Translations under genes and position numbers: made by a program
Shown here: positions 36,648 to 44,412 of the stretch, piece by piece
Position numbering within the stretch: position 1 is the first letter of the stretch
Layout: each line of letters starts with the position of its first letter
Notes under the pieces: model-generated
Databases searched by the model: none
The model's input: the letters and a program-made list of their open reading frames with translations, nothing else
Told to the model about the DNA's origin: nothing
NCBI RefSeq assembly: GCF_001637205.1
Contig: NZ_LVJH01000029.1
Coordinates: 62,001-126,000, forward strand
Direction: 5' to 3'
Origin: Paenibacillus glacialis
GTDB lineage: Bacteria > Bacillota > Bacilli > Paenibacillales > Paenibacillaceae
Length of the DNA stretch: 64,000 nucleotides

Positions 36648-37928
36648 ATGCAAAGTGTACAATATGATAATTTACAAGAAACGCTTTATTACGAAGTCAT
36701 GGATAATGGCCTTCATGTGTATGTTCTCCCGAAACCGGGATTCAATAAGACCTACGCTACTTTTGCTACGAAATATGGATCTGTCGATAACCACTTTCGT
36801 GTAGAGGGTCAGAATGAAGTAGTTGTTCCTGATGGGATTGCTCATTTCTTGGAGCATAAAATGTTTGAGGAACCTCAGGGAGATATCTTTGCAACGTTTG
36901 CTTCGCAAGGCGCCTCTGCGAATGCATTTACGAGCTTTGACCAGACGGTGTATCTGTTCTCTGCTACTGAGAATATTGAAGATAATTTGGAGACATTGAT
37001 TAATTTTGTGCAAAATCCTTATTTCACAGATCAGAATGTGGATAAAGAAAAAGGTATTATTGGTCAGGAAATTGGAATGTATGAGGATAATGCGGATTGG
37101 CGTGTTTATTTTGGCTTAATTGAAGCGATGTACAAAGTTCATCCTGTTCATATTGATATTGCAGGTACAGTGGAGTCCATCAGCACAATTACGAAAGAGA
37201 CATTATATTCTTGTTATAACGCTTTTTACCATCCAAGTAATATGCTTTTATTTGTAGTGGGTGGGGTTAAGCCTGAGGAAGTATTTGAACTGGTGAGAAA
37301 TAATCAAGCGAAGAAATCATATGAACCACAAGGTGAGATAGAACGTTTCTTTGAACAAGAACAAATGGAAGTAGCAGAGGAAAAACGTGTAAAGAAACTA
37401 ACCGTCTCCATGCCTAAGTGTTTATTTGGTTTTAAAGAGAAAAAAGTGGGATTCGTTGGTGAGGAACTATTGAAGCGGGATCTAACGACCAAGCTTATGC
37501 TTGATTTACTATTTGGTTCGAGTACTCCGTTGTATCAAAAGCTCTATGATGAAGATCTCATCTCGGACAGCTTCGGATATGAATATAACAGTTCACCTCA
37601 TTATGCCTTTTCTATTATTGGTGGAGATACAAGAGATCCCGATGTACTGCTCCAAAGAATTCAGGAAGAAGTGGATTTAATGGTTAAGGCAGGCTTTAAG
37701 GAATCTAATTTCGAACGCTCACGCAAAAAGAAAATGGGCGGGTACTTACGTATGCTGAATTCACCTGAGAATATCGCACATGAGTTTACCAAGTATCAAT
37801 TTCGTGGAAGCGACTTCTTCTCCGTTTTACAAGTGTATGAATCCATCACTCTAAAAGATGTAAATGATTGTTTGCAAGAGCACATTGACTGGAGTCAGGT
37901 TGCGGTATCGGTTGTGGTAAACCCTTGA
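36648..37928 (+). CDS. ymfH: M16 family zinc peptidase YmfH
   Basis: Catalytic pitrilysin-family protease of 426 residues. The zinc motif HFLEH is at residues 66-70 in GIAHFLEHKMFEEPQG, with the downstream acidic region KEKGIIGQEIGMYEDNADW. It lies 3 bp after ymfF, which lacks the motif, and the two proteins have equal length, so they probably form one heterodimer. AGAAGGAGGAATAGCG precedes the ATG. Its stop overlaps the ymfI start. The substrate is unknown; related pairs act on peptides or lantibiotic-like precursors. Confidence 0.92.
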   Translation: MQSVQYDNLQETLYYEVMDNGLHVYVLPKPGFNKTYATFATKYGSVDNHFRVEGQNEVVVPDGIAHFLEHKMFEEPQGDIFATFASQGASANAFTSFDQTVYLFSATENIEDNLETLINFVQNPYFTDQNVDKEKGIIGQEIGMYEDNADWRVYFGLIEAMYKVHPVHIDIAGTVESISTITKETLYSCYNAFYHPSNMLLFVVGGVKPEEVFELVRNNQAKKSYEPQGEIERFFEQEQMEVAEEKRVKKLTVSMPKCLFGFKEKKVGFVGEELLKRDLTTKLMLDLLFGSSTPLYQKLYDEDLISDSFGYEYNSSPHYAFSIIGGDTRDPDVLLQRIQEEVDLMVKAGFKESNFERSRKKKMGGYLRMLNSPENIAHEFTKYQFRGSDFFSVLQVYESITLKDVNDCLQEHIDWSQVAVSVVVNP

Positions 37929-38698
37929 ACAATGAGGCGGGGAGAGATTGGACTAAGCCAATCGGGGAAACGACGGTTCTGATCACAGGAGCCAGTAGAG
38001 GCATTGGAGCAGCTATAGCGGAGCGTTTTGCATTAGTAGGTATGAATGTCGTTATTCATTATGGAAAGTCCCATGAAGAGGCTAATGAAGTGGCACGTCG
38101 GTGTATGTCCCATGGCGCTAAGGTTCTAACTATAACGGCAGACTTGAAGGATCGAGAACAAATATGTAGAATGCGTGATAAACTCCAAAGTCATGGCATG
38201 ATGCCGGATATTCTGGTAAATAATGCTGGAATATCGCATTACGGGATGCTCTCAGATGTAACGGAAGAAATATGGGATGATGTGATGTCGATCAATCTTA
38301 AAGGCATGTTCTTATGTACACAGGTTTTTATGCCTTTTATGGTTTCGCAACGGTATGGGCGGATTATTAACATTTCATCCGTATGGGGGATTTCAGGTGC
38401 TTCTTGTGAAGTTCTGTACTCCACGAGTAAGGGAGGCGTCAACGCCTTTACGAAAGCCTTGGCGAAGGAACTAGCCCCTTCTGGAATTACGGTTAATGCT
38501 GTCGCTCCTGGTGCAGTCGATACATCGATGATGAACCATTTACAAGAAGATGAAATTCGTATGCTTGAAGATGAAATACCAGCAGGAAGACTAGCTCGCC
38601 CTGACGAAATATCGTCTCTTGTATATTTTCTCGCACTTTCGGAATCGGGCTATATTAATGGGCAAGTGATTAGTCCTAACGGCGGATGGATCACTTAA
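37925..38698 (+). CDS. ymfI: Short-chain dehydrogenase/reductase YmfI
   Basis: NAD(P)-dependent SDR of 257 residues, similar in layout to 3-oxoacyl-ACP reductases, but the substrate is not known. The cofactor motif TGASRGIG starts near residue 22. NNAGISHYG, the serine in NISSVWG and the YSTSK catalytic pair (Tyr165, Lys169) are intact. The TTG start at 37925 overlaps the ymfH stop, and there is no strong ribosome site of its own, so coupling is likely. The position after ymfFH is conserved in Bacillales. Confidence 0.9.
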   Translation: MNNEAGRDWTKPIGETTVLITGASRGIGAAIAERFALVGMNVVIHYGKSHEEANEVARRCMSHGAKVLTITADLKDREQICRMRDKLQSHGMMPDILVNNAGISHYGMLSDVTEEIWDDVMSINLKGMFLCTQVFMPFMVSQRYGRIINISSVWGISGASCEVLYSTSKGGVNAFTKALAKELAPSGITVNAVAPGAVDTSMMNHLQEDEIRMLEDEIPAGRLARPDEISSLVYFLALSESGYINGQVISPNGGWIT

Positions 38699-38800
38699 GA
38701 CAAATGCTTCCAGCTTTAATACGAATAATGAAGACGGAATCGGGTCATATTACAACTGTTGATTTTAAATCTCATGCGTCATAGCTAAGGAGGATTTAAT

Positions 38801-39058
38801 ATGTCATCAACAGTACTCAGAAATTTTGATACATGGAAAAAGTTCTTGGGTGAACGCGTAGTGCAAGCTGAAAAAATGGGGATGAGTGAAGATACCATCT
38901 CCAAGTTGGCTTACGAAATCGGCGATTTCCTAGATGAAAAAGTCGATCCGCAGAATCCTTCCAATCGAACCCTCAAGGAATTGTGGGAAGTTGGAAATCA
39001 AGAAGAACGGCAGACCCTTGCACGTTTGATGGTGAAATTAGCCAAGAAAAATGCATAA
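38801..39058 (+). CDS. ymfJ: DUF3243 family protein YmfJ
   Basis: Small soluble protein of 85 residues of the DUF3243 family, with no assigned function. The sequence is mostly helical by appearance: VLRNFDTWKKFLGERVVQAE, then TISKLAYEIGDFLDEKVDPQ and LARLMVKLAKKNA. AAGGAGG precedes the ATG. It stands between ymfI and ymfK, as in B. subtilis, and is followed by its own hairpin. Confidence 0.85.
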   Translation: MSSTVLRNFDTWKKFLGERVVQAEKMGMSEDTISKLAYEIGDFLDEKVDPQNPSNRTLKELWEVGNQEERQTLARLMVKLAKKNA

Positions 39059-39065
39059 TTCCATG

Positions 39066-39093
39066 AGAAAAGCTCCCATATGGGGGCTTTTCT
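39066..39093 (+). terminator. Terminator after ymfJ
   Basis: AGAAAAGCTCCC, loop ATATG, GGGGCTTTTCT forms an 11-bp stem (39066-39093). Its symmetry would work in either direction. Confidence 0.7.
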
Positions 39094-39247
39094 ACAATCA
39101 TTACAGAGATGACCTTGCCTTTCATATTTATTTTATATATCATTAACATGACCCATAAATAGCTCGATGTAGATAGTGCCTCTTCCAAGATGGGATCGGG
39201 GCATGTTTTGTCGAGAATACGGGAAACGTGTTAGGTGAGGTGTTAAA

Positions 39248-40024
39248 ATGGAGTCGAAACAGACGAAACAGTGGTATATGGAATATAAGATACATAAAAA
39301 CAGACCAGGGTTACTGGGAGACATTGCCTCTTTACTTGGGATGTTGGAAGTCAATATACTAACCATAAATGGTGTAGAGGGCGAAACTCGAGGCATGCTA
39401 CTTGAGACGGATGATGAAGAGAAGATTGAACTCATGGGAGCTATGTTGAAAAAAGTAGATAATATCACTATTTCTGCATTGCGACCTCCAAAACTTGTCG
39501 ATAAATTGGCGGTACGTCATGGAAGGTATATAGACAGAGATTCAGATGATCGTAAAACGTTTCGGTTTACGCGAGATGAATTAGGTTTACTTGTCGATTT
39601 TCTTGGTGAAATATTTAAAAGAGAAGGTAACCATGTCGTTGGGTTAAGAGGAATGCCGCGTGTAGGTAAAACGGAGTCCATTATAGCGGGTAGTGTATGT
39701 GCAATGAAACGCTGGACGTTCGTATCTTCAACGTTGCTTCGTCAAACCATCCGAAGTCAGCTGTCTGAGGATGAAATGAATCCAAACCATGTTTTTATTA
39801 TTGACGGGATTGTTAGTACAATAAGATCCAGTGAGAAACACTATAATTTATTGCAGGATATCATGAATATGCCTAGTACTAAAGTGATTGAACACCCGGA
39901 TATTTTTGTTCAGGAGTCGGAATACTCCTTCGATGATTTCGATATCATTATTGAACTCAGAAACACGCCAGATGAAGAAATTGTATATGATTCATTTACG
40001 AATGCTTATACGGAAGATTTATGA
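39248..40024 (+). CDS. ymfK: YmfK family protein: ACT-like plus P-loop domain (DUF3388)
   Basis: Protein of 258 residues in the DUF3388 family, of unknown function. Residues 10-75 look like an ACT domain (IHKNRPGLLGDIASLLGMLE and VNILTINGVEGETRGMLLET). Residues 135-144 form a P-loop, GMPRVGKTES, and VFIIDG near 180 could be Walker B. The combination suggests a ligand-controlled nucleotide-binding regulator or kinase-like protein; this is inference. GAGGTG precedes the ATG. It lies between ymfJ and rodZ, as in other Bacillales. Confidence 0.8.
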   Translation: MESKQTKQWYMEYKIHKNRPGLLGDIASLLGMLEVNILTINGVEGETRGMLLETDDEEKIELMGAMLKKVDNITISALRPPKLVDKLAVRHGRYIDRDSDDRKTFRFTRDELGLLVDFLGEIFKREGNHVVGLRGMPRVGKTESIIAGSVCAMKRWTFVSSTLLRQTIRSQLSEDEMNPNHVFIIDGIVSTIRSSEKHYNLLQDIMNMPSTKVIEHPDIFVQESEYSFDDFDIIIELRNTPDEEIVYDSFTNAYTEDL

Positions 40025-40065
40025 ACTCTAATTCCATAAAATTATAAGAAACAGGAGGTGATGGT

Positions 40066-41025
40066 ATGTCTGAACTAGGTCAGCAATTAAGGGAGGCCAG
40101 ACTCGAAAAGGGAATGAGCCTTGATGATGTACAGGAAATGACGAAAATCCGCAAGAGATATTTAGAAGCCATCGAGGCAGGTGACTATAAAGTTCTCCCA
40201 GGAAATTTCTATGTTCGAGCATTTATCAAGACTTATGCTGAGACAGTAGGTCTTAATCCAGATGAGCTACTAGAAGGGCACAAGGAAGTGTCTTTATCTC
40301 AGCCAGAAGAGACTATGGAACCAGTTATTCAGAAACGTTCGAGTAATCGACCGCCAACGGAGCGCAATGTGAAATGGTTGTCTACGGTATTAATGTGGAC
40401 CTTTCCTATACTGATCATTGTTGTTATTTATTTATATGTATCTTCACTGGATGAGAAGCCGGGGGATAAAACCGTGGATTCTGGACAGAAAATAACGGGA
40501 AATATACAGGATCCTAAGGAGCCAACGGATAATGGTGGAGATGTAACGAATACACCAGATACCAATGGCGGGACAGATGAAACTGTAGAACCTCCAGTAG
40601 AAGAACCTCCAGTAGAAGAGCCACCTGTAGAACAGCCAGTTACTGTGACTGAGGCTGGTAAGAGTGGTAAGAAAACGATTTTTAATGTGTCAGGAACGGA
40701 TACAACGCCCATCGTAGTGGAGATTAAAGCGACAGGTAAGAGTTGGGTTGAGATTTACAGAGGCTCCAATACTAAAGGGGAAAAACTTTATTTTGGTAAT
40801 ACCTCTGACGGAGAAACGTTGAAATATGAAATGGATAGTCAAGGGTTGTTTATTAAATCAGGATACTCTCCAGCTACTACGATTACGGTTGCAGGACAGA
40901 TTGTTACGGATGGAAAGTCAACATCAAATATTCTACTTCAACGTGGGACTACGAATCAGGAGTCTGACCCAACGAACACAGAAACAAATACGGATACTAA
41001 CACAAACACAGATTCAGTTGAATAG
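40066..41025 (+). CDS. rodZ: Cell-shape protein RodZ (YmfM), HTH and DUF4115
   Basis: Bitopic membrane protein that links MreB filaments to the cell-wall elongation machinery. The 319 residues comprise an N-terminal HTH_25 domain (GQQLREARLEKGMSLDDVQE through about residue 75) and a membrane segment near 105-128 (TVLMWTFPILIIVVIYLYV). An extracellular linker carries threefold EPPVE repeats near 172-187. A DUF4115 domain follows, about 200-285, with a Thr/Asn/Asp-rich tail. ACAGGAGGTGATGGT precedes the ATG. It follows ymfK and precedes a small membrane protein gene. Confidence 0.93.
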   Translation: MSELGQQLREARLEKGMSLDDVQEMTKIRKRYLEAIEAGDYKVLPGNFYVRAFIKTYAETVGLNPDELLEGHKEVSLSQPEETMEPVIQKRSSNRPPTERNVKWLSTVLMWTFPILIIVVIYLYVSSLDEKPGDKTVDSGQKITGNIQDPKEPTDNGGDVTNTPDTNGGTDETVEPPVEEPPVEEPPVEQPVTVTEAGKSGKKTIFNVSGTDTTPIVVEIKATGKSWVEIYRGSNTKGEKLYFGNTSDGETLKYEMDSQGLFIKSGYSPATTITVAGQIVTDGKSTSNILLQRGTTNQESDPTNTETNTDTNTNTDSVE

Positions 41026-41110
41026 TCATCACTTGTGCTGGAAATAATAAGATCAGATTCAGAAGGTATGAGTCTTAGTCTTATATTTCTTCGATGAGCA
41101 GGTGCTCGAT

Positions 41111-41272
41111 ATGACAGTAAGTTGGATTGCGACTGGATTAGGTGTTATAGTTAGTCTTCTTGGTTATTATCTAACGCCAAGCGCGTGGGGTTACGGTATT
41201 TTAGGCTTTGGAATCGCACATATTATACTTGGGATTTTAGATATGTTTCGACAACCTTCTAGGTCCCGATAA
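41111..41272 (+). CDS. Small membrane protein, 53 residues
   Basis: I do not recognise a named family. The frame ATG 41111 to TAA 41272 encodes 53 residues with two hydrophobic segments: WIATGLGVIVSLLGYYLTP, then WGYGILGFGIAHIILGILDM, ending in the basic tail FRQPSRSR. AGGTG at 41100 gives 6-nt spacing to the ATG. A good terminator follows 13 bp after the stop. Hydrophobic-hairpin topology, ribosome site and terminator support a real gene. It lies between rodZ and yajQ and could be an accessory to membrane or envelope proteins. Confidence 0.72.
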   Translation: MTVSWIATGLGVIVSLLGYYLTPSAWGYGILGFGIAHIILGILDMFRQPSRSR

Positions 41273-41284
41273 CTTGGATGCTTC

Positions 41285-41334
41285 AAAAAAGGTATTCCTG
41301 TAATGAGACATGTTCTCAAGGAGTGCCTTTTTTG
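41285..41334 (+). terminator. Terminator after the 53-residue protein gene
   Basis: AAAAAAGGTATTCCT pairs with AGGAGTGCCTTTTTT over 15 bp with G-T pairs, and the T run is part of the 3' arm. Confidence 0.75.
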
Positions 41335-41398
41335 TTGGACATAGACTTCATTGAAAGAATCATATATTATGACAGATAGTCAGTAGAGAGGACGTGGA

Positions 41399-41893
41399 AT
41401 GATGAGTTCAGAAAGTTCTTTTGATATCGTATCCAAATTTGATTTAAATGAAATGAATAATGCCATCACCCAAGCAGAGAAAGAAATTGAAACAAGATTT
41501 GATTTCAAAGGGAGTAAGAGTAGTCTAAAGTTGGACAAAGATGCTCTTGTCATTATTTCGGATGATGAATTTAAACTAAATGCGGTTATTGATATTCTAC
41601 AATCAAAGATGGTCAAACGAGGTTTAACCTTAAAAAATGTAGAATACGGTAAAATTGAACCAGCTTCTTTGGGAACTGTGAGACAGAAATTAACCTTGAA
41701 ACAAGGAATTGATCAAGATAATGCTAAAAAGATCAATGTACTGATTCGCGATTCTAAACTAAAAGTGAAGAGTCAGATTCAAGGCGATCAAATTCGTGTG
41801 ACCGGTAAAAGTAAAAATGATTTACAAGCGATCATGCAGCTCTTGCGCAAAGCAGAACTCTCCTTGGATCTTCAGTTTACGAACGCCAAGTAA
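41399..41893 (+). CDS. yajQ: YajQ family nucleotide-binding protein (DUF520)
   Basis: The 164-residue protein has two ferredoxin-like RNA/nucleotide-binding domains. Members bind cyclic di-GMP or nucleotides in some bacteria; the role here is not known. The family start SSFDIVSKFDLNEMNNAI is followed by AEKEIETRFDFKGSKSSLKL, and the C-terminus has DLQAIMQLLRKAELSLDLQF. GAGAGGACGTGGA precedes an ATG pair at 41399 and 41402. It is followed by a very stable hairpin and then pgsA. Confidence 0.93.
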   Translation: MMSSESSFDIVSKFDLNEMNNAITQAEKEIETRFDFKGSKSSLKLDKDALVIISDDEFKLNAVIDILQSKMVKRGLTLKNVEYGKIEPASLGTVRQKLTLKQGIDQDNAKKINVLIRDSKLKVKSQIQGDQIRVTGKSKNDLQAIMQLLRKAELSLDLQFTNAK

Positions 41894-41902
41894 TAGATGT
41901 TA

Positions 41903-41953
41903 ACATAACGGATTGTCAAGCTAAGCGTTACTTAGCTTGACAATCCGTTATGT
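41903..41953 (+). repeat. 51-nt perfect hairpin (23-bp stem, CGTTA loop)
   Basis: Bases 41903-41925 are the exact reverse complement of 41931-41953, with loop CGTTA at 41926-41930. The stem reads ACATAACGGATTGTCAAGC then TAAG. No T run follows (AAATAACAG), and a partial GGTTATGTT repeat occurs 20 bp later. It may end yajQ transcription or stabilise mRNA. It does not resemble the other terminators here. Confidence 0.85.
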
Positions 41954-41988
41954 AAATAACAGATCGGTTATGTTGGATAGGTGCCTTT

Positions 41989-42017
41989 TTGACACTGTTT
42001 AACCCATATATTATACT
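41989..42017 (+). promoter_or_regulatory. Sigma-A promoter of pgsA
   Basis: TTGACA (41989-41994), a 17-bp spacer and TATACT (42012-42017) match the consensus well and place transcription start near 42024. Confidence 0.78.
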
Positions 42018-42068
42018 TATAAAGATTATTAGGGAATAATGGGTTATATCATTGGGGGAGCATGGGAA

Positions 42069-42155
42069 ATGACAGAGAGAGTCCAGATTATGACATTAAT
42101 TTGCGAGAAACTTTTGGTGGATTCAAAGTTAATACACAGGGAGGTTGTCCTGTGA
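42069..42155 (+). CDS. Possible 28-residue leader peptide overlapping pgsA start
   Basis: Short frame ATG 42069 to TGA 42155, in a different frame from pgsA. GGGGGAG (42054-42060) gives 8-nt spacing to this ATG. Its TGA at 42153-42155 overlaps the pgsA GTG at 42152-42154. It begins MTERVQIMTLICEKLLVD and ends IHREVVL. No similarity is recognised. It could couple translation to pgsA or act as an attenuator. It might also be chance, since a frame of this length is common. Confidence 0.4.
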   Translation: MTERVQIMTLICEKLLVDSKLIHREVVL

Positions 42156-42739
42156 ATTTACCCAATCGTATTACGATAGCTAGAATATTTCTAATTCCTG
42201 TTATGATGGTATTTTTGTTGGTTGATTTCAACTTTTATCCTAACCCGATCGTGTGGCATTCTTATCAATTGCCTTACAACCAGCTGATCGCTGTAATTAT
42301 TTTCATTATCGCGGCTAGTACGGATGGTATTGATGGTTATCTTGCACGTAAGAATAATATGGTAACAAATTTAGGGAAATTGCTGGATCCGTTGGCGGAC
42401 AAGTTACTGGTAGCTGCGATTCTTATTTCTCTGGTAGAAATGGGTAAATGCGACAGTTGGATTGCAATTGTTATTATTAGTCGGGAGTTCGCTGTAACAG
42501 GGCTACGGCAGATTGCATTGCTTGATGGTAAGGTAGTTGCCGCTAGTAGTTGGGGGAAAGTCAAAACAGTTATACAGATTGTAGCGATAATTGCTATGCT
42601 TATTAACAACTTTCCATTCGTGTTCCTCAATATTCCGTTTGATATCATAGCCACTTGGGCTGCGGGCCTGATTACGTTATACTCTGGGATTGATTATTTT
42701 ATTAAGAATAAAACATTGTTGAATTTATCTAGAAGTTAA
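42152..42739 (+). CDS. pgsA: CDP-diacylglycerol-glycerol-3-phosphate 3-phosphatidyltransferase
   Basis: Makes phosphatidylglycerol phosphate from CDP-diacylglycerol (the CdsA product) and glycerol 3-phosphate in the membrane. The start GTG 42152 is chosen because AGGGAGG (42138-42144) lies 7 bases before it, and the protein then begins MNLPNRITIARIFLIPVMMV like its homologues (195 residues). The CDP-alcohol phosphotransferase motif is intact: DGIDGYLARKNNMVTNLGK then LLDPLADK. Several membrane segments follow. An upstream in-frame ATG at 42062 is only one base from GGGGGAG and would add 30 unlikely residues. Confidence 0.95.
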   Translation: MNLPNRITIARIFLIPVMMVFLLVDFNFYPNPIVWHSYQLPYNQLIAVIIFIIAASTDGIDGYLARKNNMVTNLGKLLDPLADKLLVAAILISLVEMGKCDSWIAIVIISREFAVTGLRQIALLDGKVVAASSWGKVKTVIQIVAIIAMLINNFPFVFLNIPFDIIATWAAGLITLYSGIDYFIKNKTLLNLSRS

Positions 42740-42767
42740 CATTTGGATATATTAAGTGTTTTAAATG

Positions 42768-42799
42768 GGGCAGTAGGATATTTTCCTATTGTCTTTTCT
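42768..42799 (+). terminator. pgsA terminator
   Basis: GGGCAGTAGGA (from 42768) pairs with TCCTATTGTC with G-T pairs, then TTTTCTTTC. Confidence 0.65.
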
Positions 42800-42921
42800 T
42801 TCGAAATAGCGAATACCTAAAAGTTAGGCGTAACATAACTAGTTTCGTAAAACATGTCGATCTCCTCTAAAGAGGGCGATTAAGCTTTACTTGATTTAAT
42901 ATGAAGTGGAGGTTTTTAATT

Positions 42922-44193
42922 ATGAAGGCAGAGATCATTGCAGTAGGAACAGAATTGTTGTTGGGACAGATTGTGAATACAAATGCTCAATTTTTGTCAG
43001 TAGAATTAGCTACACTGGGAATTGATGTTTATTTCCAGAGCGTCGTTGGTGACAATATGACAAGGCTTCAGGAGTCCATCCAATTGGCGAGTCAGCGCGC
43101 AGATATCGTTTTATTGACAGGTGGTATTGGCCCGACACAAGATGACTTAACAAAGGATGCTCTTGCAGCCTTATTGGGAAGAAAATTACATATAGATCGC
43201 CTTGCTATGGATCATGTAGCAAAGTTCTTTGCGAAGCGTGACGTGCATATGACCGAGAATAATCGGCGTCAAGCTTTAGTAATTGATGGGAGTACACCCC
43301 TTGCGAATGCAACAGGTCTTGCCGTAGGTAATGCACTTTCACATGAGGGGAAATATTATATTATTCTACCTGGACCACCTAAAGAAATGGCTCCTATGTT
43401 CCAAGAACAGGCTAAGCCATGGCTGTTGCAGCATGCACTTACGGATGAAATGCCGATTTATTCTAAGATGTTAAAGTTTGCTGGTATTGGAGAATCTCTG
43501 CTTGAGGACCGGTTGTTAGATTTAATCCAGAATCAGAGTGATCCAACCATTGCTCCTTATGCTAAAGAGGGTGAAGTCACGGTTCGGATATCAACGAAGG
43601 CGCCTAGTGAACAAGAAGCGATGAATAAGCTCCATGAGTTAGAGAAACAGATTCAGTCACTACTTTCTGAACATATGTATGCTAATGGAGATATAACGAT
43701 AGAGAAAGCCATTGTTGATCTCATGACTGATCAGGGCATGACTTTGAGTGCAGCAGAAAGCTGTACTGGTGGTCTATTGATGGAAAGAATTACATCAGTA
43801 CCAGGAAGTGCGACTGTATTCGAAGGTGGTATCGTATGCTATTCCAATCAGATGAAAGAAAAGTTACTGAACGTACCTCATGACCTCCTTGAGGGAGACG
43901 ATGCTCCAGGAGCTGTGAGTGCGGAAGTTGCACAAGTGCTTGCAGAACAAGTAAGAATGATTACAGATACTGACTTTGGGTTGGCTATTACTGGGGTTGC
44001 TGGGCCGGCTTATTCCGAGCGAAAGCCAGTCGGACTTGTATATATTGCCATTGCGGAGCGGGATAAGAAAACGGAAGTGTTCGAGCTTAACTTAATAGGC
44101 AATCGAGAGACGATTCGGGTCCGTACGGTTAAAAGCCTCTTGTACCGATTATGGCGTACAATCATGCAGAGCGATAAGCTGCAAACACGATAG
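42922..44193 (+). CDS. cinA: CinA family competence/damage-inducible protein
   Basis: The N-terminal domain is molybdopterin-binding-like (COG1058; ADP-ribose pyrophosphatase activity in some members). The C-terminal domain is the NMN deamidase family (PncC type), linked to NAD recycling. It starts at ATG 42922, nine bases after GGAGG, with MKAEIIAVGTELLLGQIVNT (423 residues). LLTGGIGPTQDDLTKDALA and LPGPPKEM are in the first domain; AESCTGGLLMERITSVPGSA and AITGVAGP are in the second. It precedes recA, the conserved cinA-recA pair, but a strong terminator lies between them. Confidence 0.95.
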   Translation: MKAEIIAVGTELLLGQIVNTNAQFLSVELATLGIDVYFQSVVGDNMTRLQESIQLASQRADIVLLTGGIGPTQDDLTKDALAALLGRKLHIDRLAMDHVAKFFAKRDVHMTENNRRQALVIDGSTPLANATGLAVGNALSHEGKYYIILPGPPKEMAPMFQEQAKPWLLQHALTDEMPIYSKMLKFAGIGESLLEDRLLDLIQNQSDPTIAPYAKEGEVTVRISTKAPSEQEAMNKLHELEKQIQSLLSEHMYANGDITIEKAIVDLMTDQGMTLSAAESCTGGLLMERITSVPGSATVFEGGIVCYSNQMKEKLLNVPHDLLEGDDAPGAVSAEVAQVLAEQVRMITDTDFGLAITGVAGPAYSERKPVGLVYIAIAERDKKTEVFELNLIGNRETIRVRTVKSLLYRLWRTIMQSDKLQTR

Positions 44194-44235
44194 TTGAAGG
44201 ATCAATATCAATCGTAGTATACTAATATTATACGG

Positions 44236-44276
44236 AAGAACCGTAGCGAAATAGATATTTTGCTACGGTTCTTTTT
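44236..44276 (+). terminator. cinA terminator
   Basis: AAGAACCGTAGC (44236-44247) and GCTACGGTTCTT form a 12-bp perfect stem, followed by TTTCTG. Confidence 0.85.
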
Positions 44277-44329
44277 CTGTCCTATAGACCCGTGACAAAA
44301 GGGAAAGGGGAATAGATTGTTCAAAAAAA

Positions 44330-44343
44330 CGAATGTATGTTCG
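44330..44343 (+). promoter_or_regulatory. LexA (SOS) box upstream of recA
   Basis: CGAATGTATGTTCG fits the Gram-positive LexA/DinR consensus CGAACRNRYGTTYG with one mismatch (T for C in the left arm). It lies just upstream of the predicted -35, where LexA would block transcription. Confidence 0.8.
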
Positions 44344-44353
44344 AAAAAATGCT

Positions 44354-44382
44354 TGGCAAACGTTTCGAAACAAGGTATCATT
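44354..44382 (+). promoter_or_regulatory. recA promoter
   Basis: TTGGCA (44354-44359), a 17-bp spacer and TATCAT (44377-44382), close to the LexA box. Confidence 0.6.
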
Positions 44383-44412
44383 ATATTATAAATATTGAAG
44401 GATGTGAGTCTA

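Noticed and set aside
42062..42151. 30-residue N-terminal extension of PgsA
   Set aside because: Its ATG is one base from GGGGGAG, while GTG 42152 has AGGGAGG at ideal spacing and gives the normal PgsA N-terminus.
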